Assembly (NCBI RefSeq): GCF_029894125.1
Contig: NZ_JARXYZ010000038.1
Coordinates: 1 to 64,000, forward strand
Origin: Kitasatospora sp. MAA19
GTDB lineage: Bacteria > Actinomycetota > Actinomycetes > Streptomycetales > Streptomycetaceae
Reading direction: 5' to 3'
DNA: 64,000 nt
The number at the start of each line of letters is the position of its first letter. The stretch's first letter is position 1. Shown here in pieces: positions 17,859-26,760 of the stretch. Below the pieces are notes generated by a model. It saw nothing but the letters and a program-made list of their open reading frames with translations, made no database searches and had not been told where the DNA came from. The position numbers and the translations under genes are program-made.

Positions 17859-17953
17859 CAGCCTTCGGCACTCTCCTCTTCATCGCCGACACCCCGGGTG
17901 GCACGGGACAGGTAACCCGGGTGTGGATCGGCTTTCACGCAGAGGAGACGCCG

Positions 17954-19387
17954 ATGCCGGACGGCTTCAGCGCGGGCGACACCGCTTTCGTGCTCATCAG
18001 TGCGGCCCTGGTCATGGTGATGACCCCGGGCCTGGCCTTCTTCTACGGGGGCATGGTCAGGGCCAAGAGCACGCTGAACATGCTGGCGATGAGCTTCCTC
18101 TCGCTCGGCATCGTCAGCGTGCTCTGGGTCCTCTACGGGTACTCGCTCAGCTTCGGGCCCGACTCCTTCGCCGGCCTGATCGGCAACCTGGACTTCCTCG
18201 GGATGCGCGGCATCGGCCTGAACGACCTCACCGGGACCATCCCGGTCACCGCGTTCGCCACCTTCCAGCTGATGTTCGCGATCATCACCCCCGCGCTGAT
18301 CAGCGGTGCCGTCGCGGACCGGGCCAAGTTCTCCGCCTGGGGCCTGTTCATCGCGCTCTGGGTGAGCGTCGTGTACTTCCCGGTCGCGCACTGGGTGTTC
18401 TTCTTCGACGGCGGCAACGGCGGCTGGCTGGGCGACCGCAACGGCGTGATCGACTTCGCCGGCGGCACCGCCGTGCACATCAACGCGGGCGTCGCGGGCC
18501 TCGCGCTCTGCCTGGTGCTGGGCAAGCGGGTCGGCTTCAAGAAGGACCCGATGCGCCCGCACAGCCTGCCGCTGGTGATGCTCGGCTCCGGGCTGCTGTG
18601 GTTCGGCTGGTTCGGCTTCAACGCGGGCTCGGCGCTGGCCGCCAACGGCGTCGCCGCGATGGCGATGGTCAACACCCAGGTCGCCACCGGCGCGGCGCTG
18701 GTCGGCTGGCTGGTCTACGAGAAGCTCAGGCACGGCGCGTTCACCACGCTGGGCGCCGCCTCCGGAGCGGTGGCCGGTCTGGTCGCCATCACCCCGGCCT
18801 GCGGCTCGGTCAGCCCGTTGGGCGCGGTGGCGATCGGCCTGATCGCCGGCGCGGTCTGCTCCGCCGCGGTCAGCCTCAAGTACCGCCTCGGCTTCGACGA
18901 CTCGCTCGACGTGGTGGGCGTGCACGCGGTGGGTGGCGCGATCGGCTCGCTGCTGATCGGCCTGTTCGCCACCGGCGGGGTCGGCCAGACCGCCAAGGGC
19001 CTGTTCTACGGCGGCGGGCCGGCGCAGCTCGGCAAGCAGGCGATGGGCGTGGCCGTGGTCGCGGCGTACTCCTTCGCCGTCTCCTGGCTGCTGGCGAAGG
19101 CGATCGATCGGACGGTCGGCTTCCGGGTCACCGAGGAGGTCGAGGTGGCCGGTATCGACCAGGCCGAACACGCCGAGTCCGCCTACGATTTCAGCGCGGT
19201 GGGTGCGGGTCTGGCCCGGGCCCTGCCGGTCCTGGGCGGCGCCGCCGCGACCGCTCCGTCGGTGGCGAAGGCCGCGGACGGGCCCGCTGGGAAGGCCAGC
19301 GACAAGGCCAGCGACAAGGCCGGGGCGAAGCCCGCCGAGAAGACCGCCACCACGCCCGCCGAGAAGACCGAGGTCGACGCCCGATGA
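17954..19387 (+). CDS. amtB: ammonium transporter AmtB
   Basis: 477 residues from ATG 17954 with AGAGGAG at 17941-17947; the open frame upstream is not homologous. AmtB is a trimeric channel for NH3/NH4+. About eleven membrane spans are visible. Conserved features include FFYGGMVRAKSTLNML near the N-terminus, FAGGTAVHINAGVAGL with the first pore His, GWFGFNAGSALAANG, and DVVGVHAVGGAIG with the second pore His. The C-terminus is unusual: after the last helix there is a ~65-residue Ala/Lys-rich tail. Its stop overlaps the glnK start by ATGA. Confidence 0.97.
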   Translation: MPDGFSAGDTAFVLISAALVMVMTPGLAFFYGGMVRAKSTLNMLAMSFLSLGIVSVLWVLYGYSLSFGPDSFAGLIGNLDFLGMRGIGLNDLTGTIPVTAFATFQLMFAIITPALISGAVADRAKFSAWGLFIALWVSVVYFPVAHWVFFFDGGNGGWLGDRNGVIDFAGGTAVHINAGVAGLALCLVLGKRVGFKKDPMRPHSLPLVMLGSGLLWFGWFGFNAGSALAANGVAAMAMVNTQVATGAALVGWLVYEKLRHGAFTTLGAASGAVAGLVAITPACGSVSPLGAVAIGLIAGAVCSAAVSLKYRLGFDDSLDVVGVHAVGGAIGSLLIGLFATGGVGQTAKGLFYGGGPAQLGKQAMGVAVVAAYSFAVSWLLAKAIDRTVGFRVTEEVEVAGIDQAEHAESAYDFSAVGAGLARALPVLGGAAATAPSVAKAADGPAGKASDKASDKAGAKPAEKTATTPAEKTEVDAR

Positions 19388-19722
19388 AGCTCATCACCGC
19401 CGTGATCAAGCCGTACCGCCTGGACGAGGTGAAGGCCGCCCTGCAGGCCTTCGGGGTGCACGGCCTGACCGTCACCGAGGCCAGCGGCTACGGCCGCCAG
19501 CGCGGCCACACCGAGGTCTACCGGGGCGCCGAGTACACCGTGGACCTGGTCCCCAAGGTCAGGATCGAGGTGCTGGTCGAGGACGAGGACGCCGACGCCC
19601 TGATCGAGGTCCTGGTGAAGGCCGCCCGGACCGGCAAGATCGGCGACGGCAAGGTGTGGAGCATCCCGGTCGACACCGCCGTCCGGGTCCGCACCGGCGA
19701 GCGCGGCCCGGACGCCCTCTGA
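19384..19722 (+). CDS. glnK: PII nitrogen regulatory protein GlnK
   Basis: 112 residues, the standard PII length, overlapping the amtB stop by four bases, so translationally coupled. PII binds ATP/ADP and 2-oxoglutarate and gates AmtB. The T-loop GHTEVYRGAEY carries Tyr51, the residue that GlnD modifies (adenylylation in Streptomyces). KIGDGKVWSIPVDTAVRVRTGE is the C-terminal nucleotide-binding segment, split here by the usual B- and C-loops. A hairpin spans the stop codon. Confidence 0.97.
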   Translation: MKLITAVIKPYRLDEVKAALQAFGVHGLTVTEASGYGRQRGHTEVYRGAEYTVDLVPKVRIEVLVEDEDADALIEVLVKAARTGKIGDGKVWSIPVDTAVRVRTGERGPDAL

Positions 19723-19732
19723 GGGCGTCCGG
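19708..19732. terminator. hairpin centred on the glnK stop codon
   Basis: CCGGACGCCCTC (19708-19719) and GAGGGCGTCCGG (19721-19732) are perfect inverted arms around a single T, and the stop codon TGA sits in the centre. It may reduce readthrough, or protect or attenuate the transcript before glnD. Confidence 0.6.
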
Positions 19733-19755
19733 CACCGCCCCCCCCGCACGCCACA

Positions 19756-19795
19756 GGCGGGCCCGCGATCCCCGGTGGGGGGTCGCCGGCCCGCC
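19756..19795. terminator. second hairpin in the glnK-glnD gap
   Basis: A long stem pairs 19756-19773 with 19777-19795, with one mismatch and one bulge. With the stop-codon hairpin it forms a tandem structure in the 149-base gap, which could act as a partial terminator setting GlnD lower than AmtB/GlnK. Confidence 0.55.
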
Positions 19796-19871
19796 GACGG
19801 CGTATCGGCGCCAGGCCGCCCGCAGGTCGATCGGCGCCGCCCGCTCAACCGCACGACGGACGGGACCACGC

Positions 19872-22295
19872 ATGACCACCGACACCAGTCCTTCCGACTA
19901 CGGCGCCGCCCGGGCCGCGCTGCTCGCCGAGCCCGGCCCGGCCGGACGCCCCCGCCGCACCGCGCTCGCCCGGCTCACCGACGACTGGCTGGCGGGCCTG
20001 CTCGCGGCCGCCGGCGACCCGCCCGGCGTCGCGCTGGTCGCGGTCGGCGGCTACGGGCGCGGCGAACTGTCCCCGCGCAGCGACCTCGACGTCCTGCTGC
20101 TGCACGACGGCCGCCTCGCCCGTGACCTGCCCGAGCGGATCTGGTACCCGATCTGGGACACGGGCATCGCGCTCGACCACTCGGTGCGCACCGTCGCCGA
20201 GGCCCGGGCCGTCGCCGCCGCCGACCTCAAGGCCCAGCTCGGCCTGCTGGACGTCCGCCACCTCGCCGGGGACCGGGCGCTCACCGCGACCCTGCGCTCC
20301 GCCGTGCTCACCGACTGGCGCGCCGGCGCCCCCGCGCGCCTGCCGGAGCTGCGCGAACTCGGCCGGGAGCGGGCCGAGCGGCACGGCGAGCTGTCCTTCC
20401 TGCTGGAGCCCGACCTCAAGGAGGCCCGCGGCGGCCTGCGCGACGTCGTCGCGCTCGACGCCGTCGCCGCCACCTGGCTCGCCGACGCCCCGCGGGACGG
20501 CCTGGCCGCCGCCGCGCTGCGGCTCGCCGACGTCCGGGACGCGCTGCACCTGGTCACCGGCCGGGCCACCGAGCGGCTCAGCCTCCAGGACCAGGACCAG
20601 GTCGCCGACCGGCTCGGCGTGCTGGACGCCGACACCCTGCTGCGCCAGGTCTACGAGGCCGCCCGCACCATCGCCTACGCGAGCGACGTCACCTGGCGGG
20701 CGGTGGACCGGGTGCTCGCCGCCCGGGCCGGCCGGGGCCGCCGGAGCCCCCGGCTGGCCTTCCCGTTCACCGGCGCCGGGCGCGGCGCGGGCGCGGTGGC
20801 CCGGGGCGCGGTCCAGCGCCGCCCGCTCGCCGAGGGCGTGGTCGAGCAGGACGGCGAGGCGGTGCTCGCCCAGGGCGCCCGCCCGGCCGCCGACCCGGTG
20901 CTGCCACTGCGCGCCGCGGCCGCCGCCGCGCAGAACGGGCTGGCCGTCTCGTACGCGACGGTGCGCCGGCTGGCCGCCGAGTGCCGCCCGCTGCCGGTGC
21001 CCTGGCCGGACGAGGCGCGCGAACAGCTGGTCACCCTGCTGGGCGCGGGCGAGGCGGCCGTCCCGGTGTGGGAGGCGCTGGAGGCGGAGGGCCTGGTCAC
21101 CCGGCTGCTGCCGGACTGGGAGCGGGTGCGCTGCCGTCCGCAGCGCAACGCCGTGCACCGTTGGACGGTGGACCGCCACCTGGTGGAGACGGCGGTGCGG
21201 GCCGCGGCGATGACCCGCCGGGTGGCCCGGCCGGACCTCCTGCTGGTCGCCGCGCTGCTGCACGACATCGGCAAGGGCTGGCCCGGCGACCACAGCGAGG
21301 CCGGCGAGGTGATCGTCCGCGACGTCGCCGCCCGGATGGGCTTCGGCCCCGAGGACACCGAGACCCTGGCGGTGCTGGTGCGTCACCACCTGACGCTGGT
21401 CGACACCGCGACCCGGCGGGACCCGGACGACCCGGCCACCGTCGAGGCGATCACCAAGGCGGTCGGCACCGCGACCCAGCTGGAGCTGCTGCACGCGCTC
21501 ACCGAGGCGGACGCGCTGGCCACCGGCCCGGCCGCGTGGAGCGCCTGGCGGGCCTCGCTGGTGGACGGCCTGGCGGCCCGGGTCGCCGCCCGGCTGGCCG
21601 GCGTCGGCACCGGGCCCGCGGAGGCCGCGCCGACCGCCGAGCAGGAGCGGCTCGCGGTGGAGGCCGCCCGGACCGGCGGGCCCGCGCTGTCGCTGCTGGC
21701 GCAGTCCGACGGGGCGGAACCGGGCGCCGAACCGATGGGCGTCGAGCTGACCCTGGCCGTCCCGGACCGGCCCGGGCTGCTCGGCACCGTCGCCGGGGTG
21801 CTCGCGCTGCACCGGCTGACCGTCCGCTCGGCCGGCCTGCGCGAGCTGGACCCGATCGGCGCCGGCGCGGTGCTGCTGCTGTCCTGGCGGGTGGCCGCCG
21901 AGTTCGGCGAGCTGCCGGAGGCAGCCCGGCTCCGGGCCGACCTGCGCCGGGCGCTGGACGGCTCGCTGGACGTCTCGCGCCGGCTGGCCGAACGGGACGC
22001 CGCCGCCCCGCGCCGCCGGGGCATCCCCACCCCGCCTCCGCTGGTCGTGGTGGCGCCCGCGGTGGCCTCGGCGACCGCGACCGTCCTGGAGGTCCGCGCG
22101 CACGACGCCCCCGGGCTGCTGCACCGGATCGGCCGGGCCCTGGACGGGGCGGGCGTCCGGGTGCGGACCGCGCACGTCTCCACGCTGGGCGCGGAGGCCG
22201 TCGACTCCTTCTACCTGACCGACGAGGCGGGCCGACCGCTCGCCGCCCGGCGGGCCGGGGAGGTGGCGGAGGCGGTGCGCGCGGCACTGGTCTGA
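19872..22295 (+). CDS. glnD: PII uridylyl/adenylyltransferase GlnD
   Basis: 807 residues from ATG 19872. GlnD modifies and demodifies GlnK at Tyr51 in response to nitrogen status; the Streptomyces enzyme adenylylates. The nucleotidyltransferase domain shows GGYGRGELSPRSDLDVLLLH near residues 58-77, with its paired Asp residues. The HD domain carries LLHDIGKGWPGDHS near 460, and two ACT domains lie at the C-terminus (VPDRPGLLGTVAGVL and AHDAPGLLHRIGRAL). Domain order is canonical, and the gene sits in the amtB-glnK-glnD locus. Confidence 0.96.
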   Translation: MTTDTSPSDYGAARAALLAEPGPAGRPRRTALARLTDDWLAGLLAAAGDPPGVALVAVGGYGRGELSPRSDLDVLLLHDGRLARDLPERIWYPIWDTGIALDHSVRTVAEARAVAAADLKAQLGLLDVRHLAGDRALTATLRSAVLTDWRAGAPARLPELRELGRERAERHGELSFLLEPDLKEARGGLRDVVALDAVAATWLADAPRDGLAAAALRLADVRDALHLVTGRATERLSLQDQDQVADRLGVLDADTLLRQVYEAARTIAYASDVTWRAVDRVLAARAGRGRRSPRLAFPFTGAGRGAGAVARGAVQRRPLAEGVVEQDGEAVLAQGARPAADPVLPLRAAAAAAQNGLAVSYATVRRLAAECRPLPVPWPDEAREQLVTLLGAGEAAVPVWEALEAEGLVTRLLPDWERVRCRPQRNAVHRWTVDRHLVETAVRAAAMTRRVARPDLLLVAALLHDIGKGWPGDHSEAGEVIVRDVAARMGFGPEDTETLAVLVRHHLTLVDTATRRDPDDPATVEAITKAVGTATQLELLHALTEADALATGPAAWSAWRASLVDGLAARVAARLAGVGTGPAEAAPTAEQERLAVEAARTGGPALSLLAQSDGAEPGAEPMGVELTLAVPDRPGLLGTVAGVLALHRLTVRSAGLRELDPIGAGAVLLLSWRVAAEFGELPEAARLRADLRRALDGSLDVSRRLAERDAAAPRRRGIPTPPPLVVVAPAVASATATVLEVRAHDAPGLLHRIGRALDGAGVRVRTAHVSTLGAEAVDSFYLTDEAGRPLAARRAGEVAEAVRAALV

Positions 22296-22394
22296 GGTCG
22301 TGGCAACCCGGGTGGAGACTGTACCCGGGGCGGCCGGATACCCTGGGGGGCGACGACCGTACTGATACCGATGCCGCAGAGGACCCGCGACGAC

Positions 22395-23960
22395 GTGTTC
22401 GACACCCTTTCCGATCGCCTCGCAGCGACGTTCAAGAACCTCCGGGGCAAGGGCCGCCTGAGCGAGGCGGACATCGACGCCACCGCCCGCGAGATCCGCA
22501 TCGCGCTGCTGGAGGCGGACGTCGCGCTGCCGGTCGTGCGGGCCTTCATCAAGCAGGTCAAGGAGCGGGCGCTCGGCGTCGAGGTCTCGGGCGCGCTCAA
22601 CCCGGCGCAGCAGATCATCAAGATCGTCAACGAGGAGCTCATCGCGATCCTCGGTGGCGAGACCCGCCGGGTGCGGTTCGCCAAGAACGGCCCGACGGTG
22701 ATCATGCTCGCCGGCTTGCAGGGCGCCGGTAAGACCACCCTCGCGGGCAAGCTCGGCTTCTGGCTGAAGAGCCAGAAGCACACCCCGCTGCTGGTCGCCT
22801 GCGACCTCCAGCGCCCCAACGCGGTCAACCAGCTCCAGGTGGTCGCCGACCGCGCCGGCGTGGCCTTCTACGGCCCGCAGCCGGGCAACGGCGTCGGCGA
22901 CCCGGTGCAGGTGGCCAAGGACTCGATCGAGTACGCCAAGCAGAAGCAGTACGACGTCGTCATCGTCGACACCGCCGGACGCCTGGGCATCGACGCCGAG
23001 CTGATGCAGCAGGCCGCGGACATCCGCGCCGCGGTCGACCCGGACGAGGTCCTGTTCGTCGTCGACGCGATGATCGGCCAGGACGCGGTCACCACCGCGC
23101 AGGCCTTCCTCGACGGCGTCGACTTCACCGGTGTCGTGCTCTCCAAGCTCGACGGCGACGCCCGTGGCGGTGCCGCCCTGTCGGTCGCGCACGTCACCGG
23201 CCGGCAGATCATGTTCGCCTCCAACGGCGAGAAGGTCGACGACTTCGACGCCTTCCACCCGGACCGGATGGCCTCGCGCATCCTCGGCATGGGTGACGTC
23301 CTCTCGCTGATCGAGAAGGCCGAGCAGACCTTCTCGCAGGAGGAGGCCGAGAAGATCGCGGCCAAGCTGCGCGGCGGCCCGAAGGCGTTCACCCTGGACG
23401 ACTTCCTGTCGCAGCTGGAGCAGGTCCAGAAGATGGGCTCGATCTCCAAGCTGCTGGGGATGCTGCCCGGGATGGGCCAGATCCGCGAGCAGATCAACAA
23501 CATCGACGACAAGGACGTCAACCGGGTCGGCGCGATCATCAAGTCGATGACCCCGACCGAGCGCGCCGAGCCGGAGCTGATCAACGGCTCCCGCCGGGCC
23601 CGTATCGCCAAGGGCTCGGGTGTCCAGGTCGGCGAGGTGAAGAACCTGGTCGAGCGGTTCTTCGACGCCCGCAAGATGATGTCCGCGATGGCCTCCGGCA
23701 AGGGCGTGCCCGGCATGCCGGGGATCCCGGGCATGGGCGGCGGCGCCAAGAAGTCCGCCAAGAAGGCCCCGCAGGCCAAGGGCAAGCGCAAGAGCGGCAA
23801 CCCGCTGAAGCGCGCGCAGGAGGAGGCCGCGGCCGCCGAGCGCCGCGCGCTCGGCCCGGGCGCCGGCCAGGCCCCGGCCGACGGCGGCGCGTTCGGCCTC
23901 GGCGCGGGCAAGGGCCCGGCCGACTTCGAGCTGCCCAAGGAGTTCAAGGACCTGCTGTAG
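22395..23960 (+). CDS. ffh: signal recognition particle protein Ffh
   Basis: 521 residues from GTG 22395 (VFDTLSDRLAATFKNLRG), where Ffh homology begins; an ATG at 22371 would add eight non-conserved residues. Ffh is the SRP GTPase that binds 4.5S RNA and signal peptides. G1 is GLQGAGKTTLAGKLG, G3 DTAGRLGIDAEL, G4 SKLDGDARGG. The methionine-rich M domain includes KMMSAMASGKGVPGMPGIPG. A ~60-residue Ala/Gly/Lys-rich extension follows, as in other actinomycetes. Confidence 0.97.
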   Translation: MFDTLSDRLAATFKNLRGKGRLSEADIDATAREIRIALLEADVALPVVRAFIKQVKERALGVEVSGALNPAQQIIKIVNEELIAILGGETRRVRFAKNGPTVIMLAGLQGAGKTTLAGKLGFWLKSQKHTPLLVACDLQRPNAVNQLQVVADRAGVAFYGPQPGNGVGDPVQVAKDSIEYAKQKQYDVVIVDTAGRLGIDAELMQQAADIRAAVDPDEVLFVVDAMIGQDAVTTAQAFLDGVDFTGVVLSKLDGDARGGAALSVAHVTGRQIMFASNGEKVDDFDAFHPDRMASRILGMGDVLSLIEKAEQTFSQEEAEKIAAKLRGGPKAFTLDDFLSQLEQVQKMGSISKLLGMLPGMGQIREQINNIDDKDVNRVGAIIKSMTPTERAEPELINGSRRARIAKGSGVQVGEVKNLVERFFDARKMMSAMASGKGVPGMPGIPGMGGGAKKSAKKAPQAKGKRKSGNPLKRAQEEAAAAERRALGPGAGQAPADGGAFGLGAGKGPADFELPKEFKDLL

Positions 23961-23977
23961 AGCTCGTCCGGTGCTTC

Positions 23978-24017
23978 AGCGGCCCGCCGTCCGGTCCCCT
24001 CCGGGCGGCGGGCCGCT
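23978..24017. terminator. terminator after ffh
   Basis: Arms AGCGGCCCGCCG (23978-23989) and CGGCGGGCCGCT (24006-24017) are perfectly complementary around a 16-base loop that can pair further (CCGG/CCGG). Confidence 0.75.
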
Positions 24018-24020
24018 CGT

Positions 24021-24563
24021 ATGTCCGATGATGGTGGCGTGCGAGTGACGATCAGGGCCCCGCGGGCCGAGGACAAGGCCATGTACGCCGAGGCGGTCAA
24101 GCGCTCCGCCGAGCACATCGGGCGGTGGAACCCGGTCGAGCCGGACGGGCTGGCCGACCTGCTGGAGCGGCAGGGGCCGGGCCTGTGCACCTTCCTCATC
24201 CTCGACGGGGAGAGCGGCGGGCTGGTCGGCAAGGTCAACGTCGCCAACATCGTGATGGGCCGGTTCTGCAACGGCGCGCTGGGCTACGACTCGTACGTGC
24301 CGTACGCCGGCACCGGGCGGATGACCGAGGGCATGCGGCTCGTCCTGGACCACTGCTTCGCCGCGCAGTCGGCCGGCGGGCTGGGCCTGCACCGGCTGGA
24401 GATCAACGTGCAGCCGGGCAACACGCGTTCGATCGCGCTGGCCAAGCGGCTGGGCTTCCGGCACGAGGGCTTCACCCCGCGGATGCTGTTCCTGCAGGGT
24501 GACTGGCGGGACCACGAGCGCTTCGCGCTGACCGCCGAGGAGTGGCCGGGCTCCGCGGCGTAG
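24021..24563 (+). CDS. GNAT-family N-acetyltransferase
   Basis: 180 residues. The RimJ/RimL-type GNAT fold is seen from the N-terminal IRAPRAEDKAMYAEAVKRS, the central strand GALGYDSYVPYAGTGRMTEG and the acetyl-CoA region HRLEINVQPGNTRSIALAKR with LGFRHEGFTPRML. Substrate unknown; relatives acetylate ribosomal-protein N-termini or small amines. The ATG at 24021 lies directly after the ffh terminator; an in-frame GTG at 24039 is a plausible alternative start. Confidence 0.82.
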   Translation: MSDDGGVRVTIRAPRAEDKAMYAEAVKRSAEHIGRWNPVEPDGLADLLERQGPGLCTFLILDGESGGLVGKVNVANIVMGRFCNGALGYDSYVPYAGTGRMTEGMRLVLDHCFAAQSAGGLGLHRLEINVQPGNTRSIALAKRLGFRHEGFTPRMLFLQGDWRDHERFALTAEEWPGSAA

Positions 24564-24658
24564 CCGCTGGTCCGGGGGGTCATCGCGGCCGGTCGGGGGC
24601 GTCTGCGGCGCGGCGTTGCGGGTGGCTCGCCCGAGCCCGCGTCCGTATTGTCCGATGG

Positions 24659-26581
24659 GTGACCGAACCCGTGCCGCCGCGCCAGACCCCTGACCAGCCC
24701 TGGCGGTCCGAGGGCGCCCCGCCCCCGCCGCCGCCCCGCCGCCGGATGCCCGGCGGCTGGATGGGCCTCGCCCTCACCGCGCTCGTGGTGTTCCTGATCT
24801 CCGACCTGCTGCTGTCCTTCTTCGGCAACGCCGGCGCCACCACGATCTCCTACACCGAGTTCAACAACCAGCTCAACAAGGGCAACATCACCAAGATCTA
24901 CGCCAAGGCCGACGCGATCGAGGGCACCCTCAAGAGCGCCCAGCCCAAACCGGACGGCGGCAAGGGCGACTACACCGACTTCGCCACCCAGCGGCCGTCC
25001 TTCGCCAACGACAACCTGTGGACCACCCTGCAGCAGCAGGGCGTCGAGGTCACCGCCACGTCCCCGGTGGTCCAGCAGCGCAGCTTCCTCGCCAACCTGT
25101 TGCTCTCGCTGGCCCCGATGGTGCTGCTGATCTTCATCTGGGTGCTGCTCGCCCGCCGGATGGCCGGCGGCATGGGCGCCGGCGCGCTCGGCCGCAAGGC
25201 CCCGCCCAAGCCGGTCACCGCCGAGCAGGGCAAGCGGACCACCTTCGCCGACGTGGCGGGCATCGACGAGGTCGAGGCCGAACTCACCGAGGTGGTCGAC
25301 TTCCTGAAGAACCCGCAGCAGTACCGCAGGCTCGGCGCCAAGATGCCGCGCGGCGTCCTGCTGAGCGGCCCGCCCGGGACGGGTAAGACACTGCTCGCCC
25401 GGGCCGTGGCCGGCGAGGCGGACGTGCCGTTCTTCTCCGCCTCCGCCTCCGAGTTCATCGAGATGATCGTCGGCGTCGGCGCCAGCCGGGTCCGCGAACT
25501 GTTCGCCGAGGCCCGCAAGGTCGCCCCGGCGATCATCTTCATCGACGAGATCGACACCATCGGCCGCCAGCGCGGCGCCGGCGGTGGCATGGGCGGGCAC
25601 GACGAGCGCGAGCAGACGCTCAACCAGATCCTCACCGAGATGGACGGCTTCACCGGCTCCGAGGGAGTCATCGTGATCGCCGCGACCAACCGCGCGGACG
25701 TCCTCGACCCGGCCCTGCTGCGCCCGGGCCGGTTCGACCGGCGGATCACCGTCAGCCCGCCGGACCGGGACGGTCGCGCCGCCATCCTGCGCATCCACAC
25801 TCGGACCGTCCCGCTGGCCGGCGACGCCGACCTGACCCAGCTGGCCAAGGTCACCCCCGGGATGACCGGCGCCGAGCTCGCCAACCTGGTCAACGAGGCC
25901 GCCCTGCTGGCCGTCAAGCGCAAGCAGGACGCGGTGAACGAGCGGGACCTCTCGGACGCCCTGGAGAAGGTCCAGCTCGGTGCCGTCCGGCCGCTGGTGA
26001 TGCCGCCGGAGGAGCGCGAGCGGACGGCCTACCACGAGAGCGGGCACGCGCTGCTGGGCATGCTGCAGCCCGGCGCCGACCCCGTCCGCAAGATCACCAT
26101 CGTGCCGCGCGGCCGGGCGCTCGGCGTCACCCTCTCCACTCCGGAGAACGACCGCTACTCCTACACCGAGCCCTACCTGCGCGGCCGGATCATCGGCGCG
26201 CTCGGCGGGATGGCGGCCGAGCAGGTGGTCTACGGGGTGATCACCACCGGCGCGGAGAGCGACCTGGAGCAGGTCACCAACATCGCCCGGGGGATGGCCG
26301 GCCGCTGGGGGATGAGTGAGCGGGTCGGCCGGCTGACCGCCGTGCCCGCCGACACGCAGGGCGCCTACGGGCTCTCCGCCGCGCCGACCACCCTGGACGC
26401 GGTGGACGAGGAGGCCCGGCGCATCGTCGCCGAGTGCTACGACGACGCGGTGCGGCTGCTGACCGAGCAGCGGGCCCGGCTGGACGCGTTGGCGGCGGCG
26501 CTGCTGGAGGCGGAGACGCTGGACGAGGAGCAGGCGTACCGCGCGGCCGGGGTGCCGAGGAAGTCGCTCGACCAGGCGTGA
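24659..26581 (+). CDS. ftsH: FtsH-family ATP-dependent zinc metalloprotease
   Basis: 640 residues from GTG 24659. A Pro-rich N-terminal segment is followed by a first membrane span near 38-58, a periplasmic domain of ~100 residues, and a second span near 145-165 (LLLSLAPMVLLIFIWVLLA). The AAA domain has Walker A GPPGTGKT, Walker B IIFIDEID and the second region of homology ATNRADVLDPALLRPGRFD. The M41 peptidase site HESGH supplies two zinc ligands, and a downstream acidic ligand is likely in the segment after ESDLEQ. FtsH degrades unstable membrane and cytosolic proteins. Streptomycetes have more than one FtsH; this may be the accessory paralogue. Confidence 0.93.
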   Translation: MTEPVPPRQTPDQPWRSEGAPPPPPPRRRMPGGWMGLALTALVVFLISDLLLSFFGNAGATTISYTEFNNQLNKGNITKIYAKADAIEGTLKSAQPKPDGGKGDYTDFATQRPSFANDNLWTTLQQQGVEVTATSPVVQQRSFLANLLLSLAPMVLLIFIWVLLARRMAGGMGAGALGRKAPPKPVTAEQGKRTTFADVAGIDEVEAELTEVVDFLKNPQQYRRLGAKMPRGVLLSGPPGTGKTLLARAVAGEADVPFFSASASEFIEMIVGVGASRVRELFAEARKVAPAIIFIDEIDTIGRQRGAGGGMGGHDEREQTLNQILTEMDGFTGSEGVIVIAATNRADVLDPALLRPGRFDRRITVSPPDRDGRAAILRIHTRTVPLAGDADLTQLAKVTPGMTGAELANLVNEAALLAVKRKQDAVNERDLSDALEKVQLGAVRPLVMPPEERERTAYHESGHALLGMLQPGADPVRKITIVPRGRALGVTLSTPENDRYSYTEPYLRGRIIGALGGMAAEQVVYGVITTGAESDLEQVTNIARGMAGRWGMSERVGRLTAVPADTQGAYGLSAAPTTLDAVDEEARRIVAECYDDAVRLLTEQRARLDALAAALLEAETLDEEQAYRAAGVPRKSLDQA

Positions 26582-26590
26582 ACCGGTCGG

Positions 26591-26625
26591 CCGGGGGCGC
26601 TCGCCGTGATGGCGGGCGCCCCCGG
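26591..26625. terminator. terminator after ftsH
   Basis: Perfect arms CCGGGGGCGC (26591-26600) and GCGCCCCCGG (26616-26625); the loop can pair further through GCC and GGC. It begins 10 bases after the stop. Confidence 0.75.
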
Positions 26626-26700
26626 TTTCCGGTGCCGCCGACCGGTGCGGCTGACCGGTGCGGGTGACCGCTGTCGGGACAGCGGTGCGTGGGACCGTCG

Positions 26701-26760
26701 GCGGCGCCGTGCGACCGGCAGCAGGGCTGTGCGACCGGCAGCGGTGCCGTGCGACCGTCA
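26701..26760. repeat. 20-bp tandem repeat (3 copies) spanning the methyltransferase stop
   Basis: Three units with an exact 20-base period, each containing GTGCGACCGGCAGC or a one-base variant (starting at 26709, 26729 and 26749). The rightmost unit contains the stop codon of the minus-strand methyltransferase (complement of 26758-26760), and the other two extend downstream of that gene. Confidence 0.8.

Noticed and set aside
24542..24658. Upstream extension of ftsH to 24542
   Set aside because: It overlaps the GNAT gene end and adds Arg/Gly-rich residues without homology; the GTG at 24659 is preferred.
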